Source: Pseudomonas sp. SDI (lineage in GTDB: Bacteria > Pseudomonadota > Gammaproteobacteria > Pseudomonadales > Pseudomonadaceae). From it: a stretch of 64,000 nucleotides of DNA. The stretch covers positions 1-64,000 of the forward strand of contig NZ_QETK01000020.1 of NCBI RefSeq assembly GCF_003105155.1, in the 5' to 3' direction. The translations under genes and the position numbers were made by a program. A model generated the notes under the pieces. The model ran no database searches, was not told the origin of the DNA, and saw only the letters and a list, made by a program, of their open reading frames with translations. Shown one piece after another: positions 61,282 through 64,000 of this stretch; within the stretch, counting starts at the first letter, position 1; each line of letters opens with the position of its first letter.

Positions 61282-62619
61282 TTACAGAATGTAGCGGGAC
61301 AGGTCTTCGTTCTGCGCCAATTCGCCGAGGTGGCTGTTGACGTAGTCGGCGTCGATGCGGATCGGCGCTTCCTGATGTGCGCTGGCCAGGTCGCCGGCGC
61401 TGAACGAGACCTCTTCGAGCAGACGCTCAAGCAGGGTGTGCAGGCGCCGGGCACCGATGTTCTCGGTCTTCTCGTTGACCTGCCAGGCGATCTCGGCCAG
61501 GCGCTTGATGCCGTCGGCGGCGAACTCGATGTTCAGGCCTTCGGTTTTCAGCAGTTCGCGGTACTGTTCGGTCAGCGACGCGTGCGGCTCGCTGAGGATG
61601 CGCTCGAAGTCTTCCGGGCTCAGTGCCTTGAGTTCCACGCGGATCGGCAGACGGCCTTGCAGTTCGGGCACCAGGTCGCTCGGCTTGCTCAGGTGGAAGG
61701 CACCGGAGGCAATGAACAGGATGTGGTCGGTCTTGACCATGCCCAGCTTGGTGTTCACCGTGCAGCCTTCGATCAGCGGCAGCAGGTCGCGCTGCACGCC
61801 TTCACGGGAGACATCGGCGCCGCCGACGTTGCCGCGCTTGGCCACCTTGTCGATTTCGTCGATGAACACGATGCCGTGCTGTTCGACCGCTTCCAGGGCC
61901 TTGGCCTTGAGCTCTTCCTCGTTGACCAGGCGCCCGGCTTCTTCGTCGCGCACCAGCTTGAGCGCTTCCTTGACCTTGAGCTTGCGGTTCTTGCGCTTGC
62001 CCTTGCCCATGTTGGCGAACAGGTTCTGCAGCTGGTTGGTCATCTCTTCCATGCCAGGCGGCGCGGAAATATCGACGCCGACGGCATCGGCCACTTCGAT
62101 TTCGATTTCCTTGTCGTCCAGTTGGCCTTCGCGCAGGCGCTTGCGGAACAGCTGGCGGGTGTTGGAATCCTGGCTGGTGACCTGGTCTTCGTTGAAGCCG
62201 GTGCGTGCCGGTGGCAGCAGGGCGTCGAGGATGCGCTCTTCGGCGGCGTCTTCGGCGCGGTGCTGGACGCGGGTCATCTCCTGCTCGCGGAGCAGCTTGA
62301 TGGCGGCGTCGGCCAGATCACGGATGATCGATTCGACATCACGGCCGACATAGCCGACTTCGGTAAACTTGGTCGCTTCGACCTTGATGAACGGGGCGTT
62401 GGCCAACTTCGCCAGGCGGCGGGCGATTTCGGTTTTGCCGACGCCGGTCGGGCCGATCATCAGGATGTTCTTCGGGGTGACTTCGACGCGCAGTTCGGCT
62501 GGCAGTTGCATGCGCCGCCAGCGGTTGCGCAGGGCGATGGCGACGGCGCGCTTGGCGTCGTCCTGGCCGATGATGTGGCGGTTGAGCTCGTGGACGATTT
62601 CGCGGGGGGTCATAGACAT
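61282..62619 (-). CDS. hslU: ATP-dependent protease ATPase subunit HslU
   Basis: The 445-residue AAA+ unfoldase has Walker [21 protein letters not shown], the pore motif GYVGRDVES, an I domain (about residues 110-240), Walker [13 protein letters not shown], and the C-terminal NEDLSRYIL tail that docks into HslV. It unfolds substrates for HslV. Starts 76 nt after hslV. Confidence 0.97.
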   Translation of the reverse strand: MSMTPREIVHELNRHIIGQDDAKRAVAIALRNRWRRMQLPAELRVEVTPKNILMIGPTGVGKTEIARRLAKLANAPFIKVEATKFTEVGYVGRDVESIIRDLADAAIKLLREQEMTRVQHRAEDAAEERILDALLPPARTGFNEDQVTSQDSNTRQLFRKRLREGQLDDKEIEIEVADAVGVDISAPPGMEEMTNQLQNLFANMGKGKRKNRKLKVKEALKLVRDEEAGRLVNEEELKAKALEAVEQHGIVFIDEIDKVAKRGNVGGADVSREGVQRDLLPLIEGCTVNTKLGMVKTDHILFIASGAFHLSKPSDLVPELQGRLPIRVELKALSPEDFERILSEPHASLTEQYRELLKTEGLNIEFAADGIKRLAEIAWQVNEKTENIGARRLHTLLERLLEEVSFSAGDLASAHQEAPIRIDADYVNSHLGELAQNEDLSRYIL

Positions 62620-62695
62620 GGTGATGTCGGTCCTGTGGCGCGGTAATTCAGCGTGGAAAAGCCCAACCGCCGGGGTTGGGCGCCAGAACAGCTGA

Positions 62696-63226
62696 TTACT
62701 CGGCCAGGTCCTGCTCCTCGATGGTCAGGTTGTGGTTGGTGAACACGCAGATATCGCCGGCAATGTTCAGGGCGGTTTCGGCGATTTCACGCGCCGACAG
62801 GTCGGTTTTCTGCAGCAGGGCGCGCGCGGCGGCCTGGGCGTAGGCGCCACCGGAGCCCATGGCGATCAGGCCGTCTTCCGGCTCGACCACGTCACCGTTG
62901 CCGGTGATGATCAGCGATGCATCCTTGTTGGCGACGGCCAGCATGGCTTCCAGGCGGCTCAGCGAGCGGTCGGTACGCCATTCCTTGGCCAGCTCGACGG
63001 CGGCGCGAATCAGGTGGCCCTGGTGTTTTTCCAGTTGCCCTTCAAAACGTTCGAACAGGGTGAAGGCGTCGGCAGTGGCACCGGCGAAGCCAGCAATGAC
63101 CTGGCCGTGGTACAGGCGACGAACCTTTTTGGCGTTGCCTTTCATCACGGTGTTGCCGAGGGAAACCTGGCCGTCGCCGCCCATGACGACTTTGCCGTGG
63201 CGGCGAACTGAAACGATGGTGGTCAA
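62696..63226 (-). CDS. hslV: ATP-dependent protease peptidase subunit HslV
   Basis: The 176-residue N-terminal nucleophile hydrolase forms the proteolytic core of the HslVU protease. Translation starts at a rare TTG (63226) with GGAGA 7 nt upstream. This start is fixed by function, because the Thr directly after Met ([11 protein letters not shown]) becomes the catalytic N-terminal residue. [22 protein letters not shown] and [16 protein letters not shown] are family blocks. Operon with hslU. Confidence 0.97.
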   Translation of the reverse strand: MTTIVSVRRHGKVVMGGDGQVSLGNTVMKGNAKKVRRLYHGQVIAGFAGATADAFTLFERFEGQLEKHQGHLIRAAVELAKEWRTDRSLSRLEAMLAVANKDASLIITGNGDVVEPEDGLIAMGSGGAYAQAAARALLQKTDLSAREIAETALNIAGDICVFTNHNLTIEEQDLAE

Positions 63227-63325
63227 GGGAGAGTCTCCACGCAGCGGGGCGAAAATGCCGATGCAGACTCATATGGGGGTGCGGGGAAGGATTTCAACTG
63301 TGGGAGATGAGTGGTTGCCAGTGTA

Positions 63326-63362
63326 GGCCTCATCGCGGGACGAGTCGTCCCGCGATGAGGCC
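63326..63362. repeat. Perfect REP palindrome between pyrC' and hslV
   Basis: Two perfect 18-bp arms (GGCCTCATCGCGGGACGA and its complement) surround a single G. It lies 9 nt past the pyrC' stop, in the 145-nt gap before hslV. Confidence 0.88.
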
Positions 63363-63371
63363 AGTAGGCAA

Positions 63372-64000
63372 TCACCCCTCGTGGCTGATATGCCCATCGA
63401 CCAAGGTATAACGCACCGCACTGGGCAGGCAGTGGCCGATGAACGGGCAGTTTTCACCCTTCGAACGCCAGGTCTCCCCCGCCACCGTCGAGGCTTGCGG
63501 GTCGAACAGCACCAGGTCTGCCGCGCCGCCCACCTTCAGCTCACCGGCTGGCAGACGCAGCGCCTGCGCCGGGCCTGTCGACAAACGTTGCAACAAAGTC
63601 GTCAGGTCGAGCAGGCCGTCTTCCACCAGGGTCATGGCCAGCGGCAGCAACAGCTCGACGCTGCTGATGCCCGGCTCGGTGGCACCGAACGGCGCCAGCT
63701 TGGCATCGCGCTCATGCGGCTGGTGATGGCTGGAAATCGCCTGGATCACCCCGGACTTCAGCGCCGCGCGCAAACCGTCGCGGTCGGCCTGGGTGCGCAG
63801 CGGCGGCTGCACGTGGTACAGGCTGGAGAAGTCGGCCAGGGCCTGATCGGTCAGGATCAACTGGTACAGCGCCACATCGGCGGTGACCGGCAGGCCGCGG
63901 GCCTGGGCCTGCTCGATCAGCTCGGCGCCACGGGCGCTGGTCAGCTGGCTGAAGTGTGCGCGCACACCGGTTTGCTCGACCAGCAGCAGGTCGCGGGCCA
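63372..64000 (-). CDS. pyrC': Dihydroorotase-like protein PyrC' (non-catalytic ATCase partner), partial
   Basis: Only the C-terminal part is in the window; the frame is open to the right edge (about 209 residues seen, 5' end missing). It has the amidohydrolase pattern VRAHFSQLTSARGAELIEQAQARGLPVTADV and a C-terminal beta-sandwich (KVGGAADLVLFDP). The motif that is TDHAPH with the catalytic Asp in active enzymes reads SSHHQPHER. This fits the Pseudomonas PyrC', which has lost activity and holds the aspartate transcarbamoylase dodecamer together with PyrB. pyrB is expected just beyond the edge. Confidence 0.88.
   Translation of the reverse strand, partial: ARDLLLVEQTGVRAHFSQLTSARGAELIEQAQARGLPVTADVALYQLILTDQALADFSSLYHVQPPLRTQADRDGLRAALKSGVIQAISSHHQPHERDAKLAPFGATEPGISSVELLLPLAMTLVEDGLLDLTTLLQRLSTGPAQALRLPAGELKVGGAADLVLFDPQASTVAGETWRSKGENCPFIGHCLPSAVRYTLVDGHISHEG

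Overview
The window is a contiguous, gene-dense chromosome segment of a fluorescent Pseudomonas, most likely of the P. putida group. The evidence is the high GC content, the gene order (ntrBC-glnA-thiI-typA, hutFCDUHTIG, opgGH, hisIE-tatABC, ubiEJB, phaC1ZC2D/phaFI, hslVU, pyrC'), which matches what I remember of the P. putida and P. aeruginosa chromosomes, and the REP palindromes at gene ends. I found no insertion sequence, prophage, CRISPR array, rRNA or tRNA gene. Coding density and base use look uniform, so this is core genome rather than an island.

Layout. 1-8.3 kb: a periplasmic binding protein, then the leftward run gpmI, envC, ctpA, yibQ (glycolysis and cell-wall hydrolase control), then rightward rhodanese-grxC-secB, then leftward trmL divergent from a small membrane protein. 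8.3-13 kb is a nitrogen block: glnA, ntrB and ntrC run leftward, with sigma-54 promoters and NtrC-like boxes before glnA and ntrB. A third sigma-54 promoter lies after ntrC, where it could drive a short NrsZ-like sRNA. 13-21.4 kb: thiI, typA, a YkgJ-type protein, glgP, fbp and a DUF924 gene. 21.4-24.4 kb: an amino-acid-type chemoreceptor and two small lipoproteins.

24.4-34.4 kb is a complete histidine utilisation region. hutF diverges from hutC-hutD, followed by hutU-hutH-transporter-hutI-hutG. A HutC operator overlaps the start of a sigma-54 promoter before hutU. Together these genes convert histidine to glutamate. 34.5-43.3 kb: pip-dtd, opgGH (periplasmic glucans) and an amino-acid ABC transporter. 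43.4-47.5 kb: two tandem paralogous chemoreceptors with long helical sensor domains. 47.6-53.6 kb is a leftward run ubiE-ubiJ-ubiB-hisI-hisE-tatA-tatB-tatC-rsmE.

53.7-60.5 kb is the medium-chain-length polyhydroxyalkanoate (PHA) locus: phasins PhaI and PhaF run rightward, and phaC1-phaZ-phaC2-phaD run leftward to meet them. The window closes with a DUF971 gene, the HslVU protease, and the 3' part of an inactive-looking dihydroorotase (pyrC') cut by the right edge.

The most interesting signals are regulatory. They are the coordinated sigma-54/NtrC architecture at three places in the nitrogen block, including the candidate sRNA; the combined sigma-54/HutC control of hutU; a sigma-54-like site before phaC1; and REP palindromes at most convergent gene junctions. 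Protein oddities are a cysteine-free rhodanese, an ABC permease with an inserted domain, and a run of nine G inside the PhaZ active-site motif.
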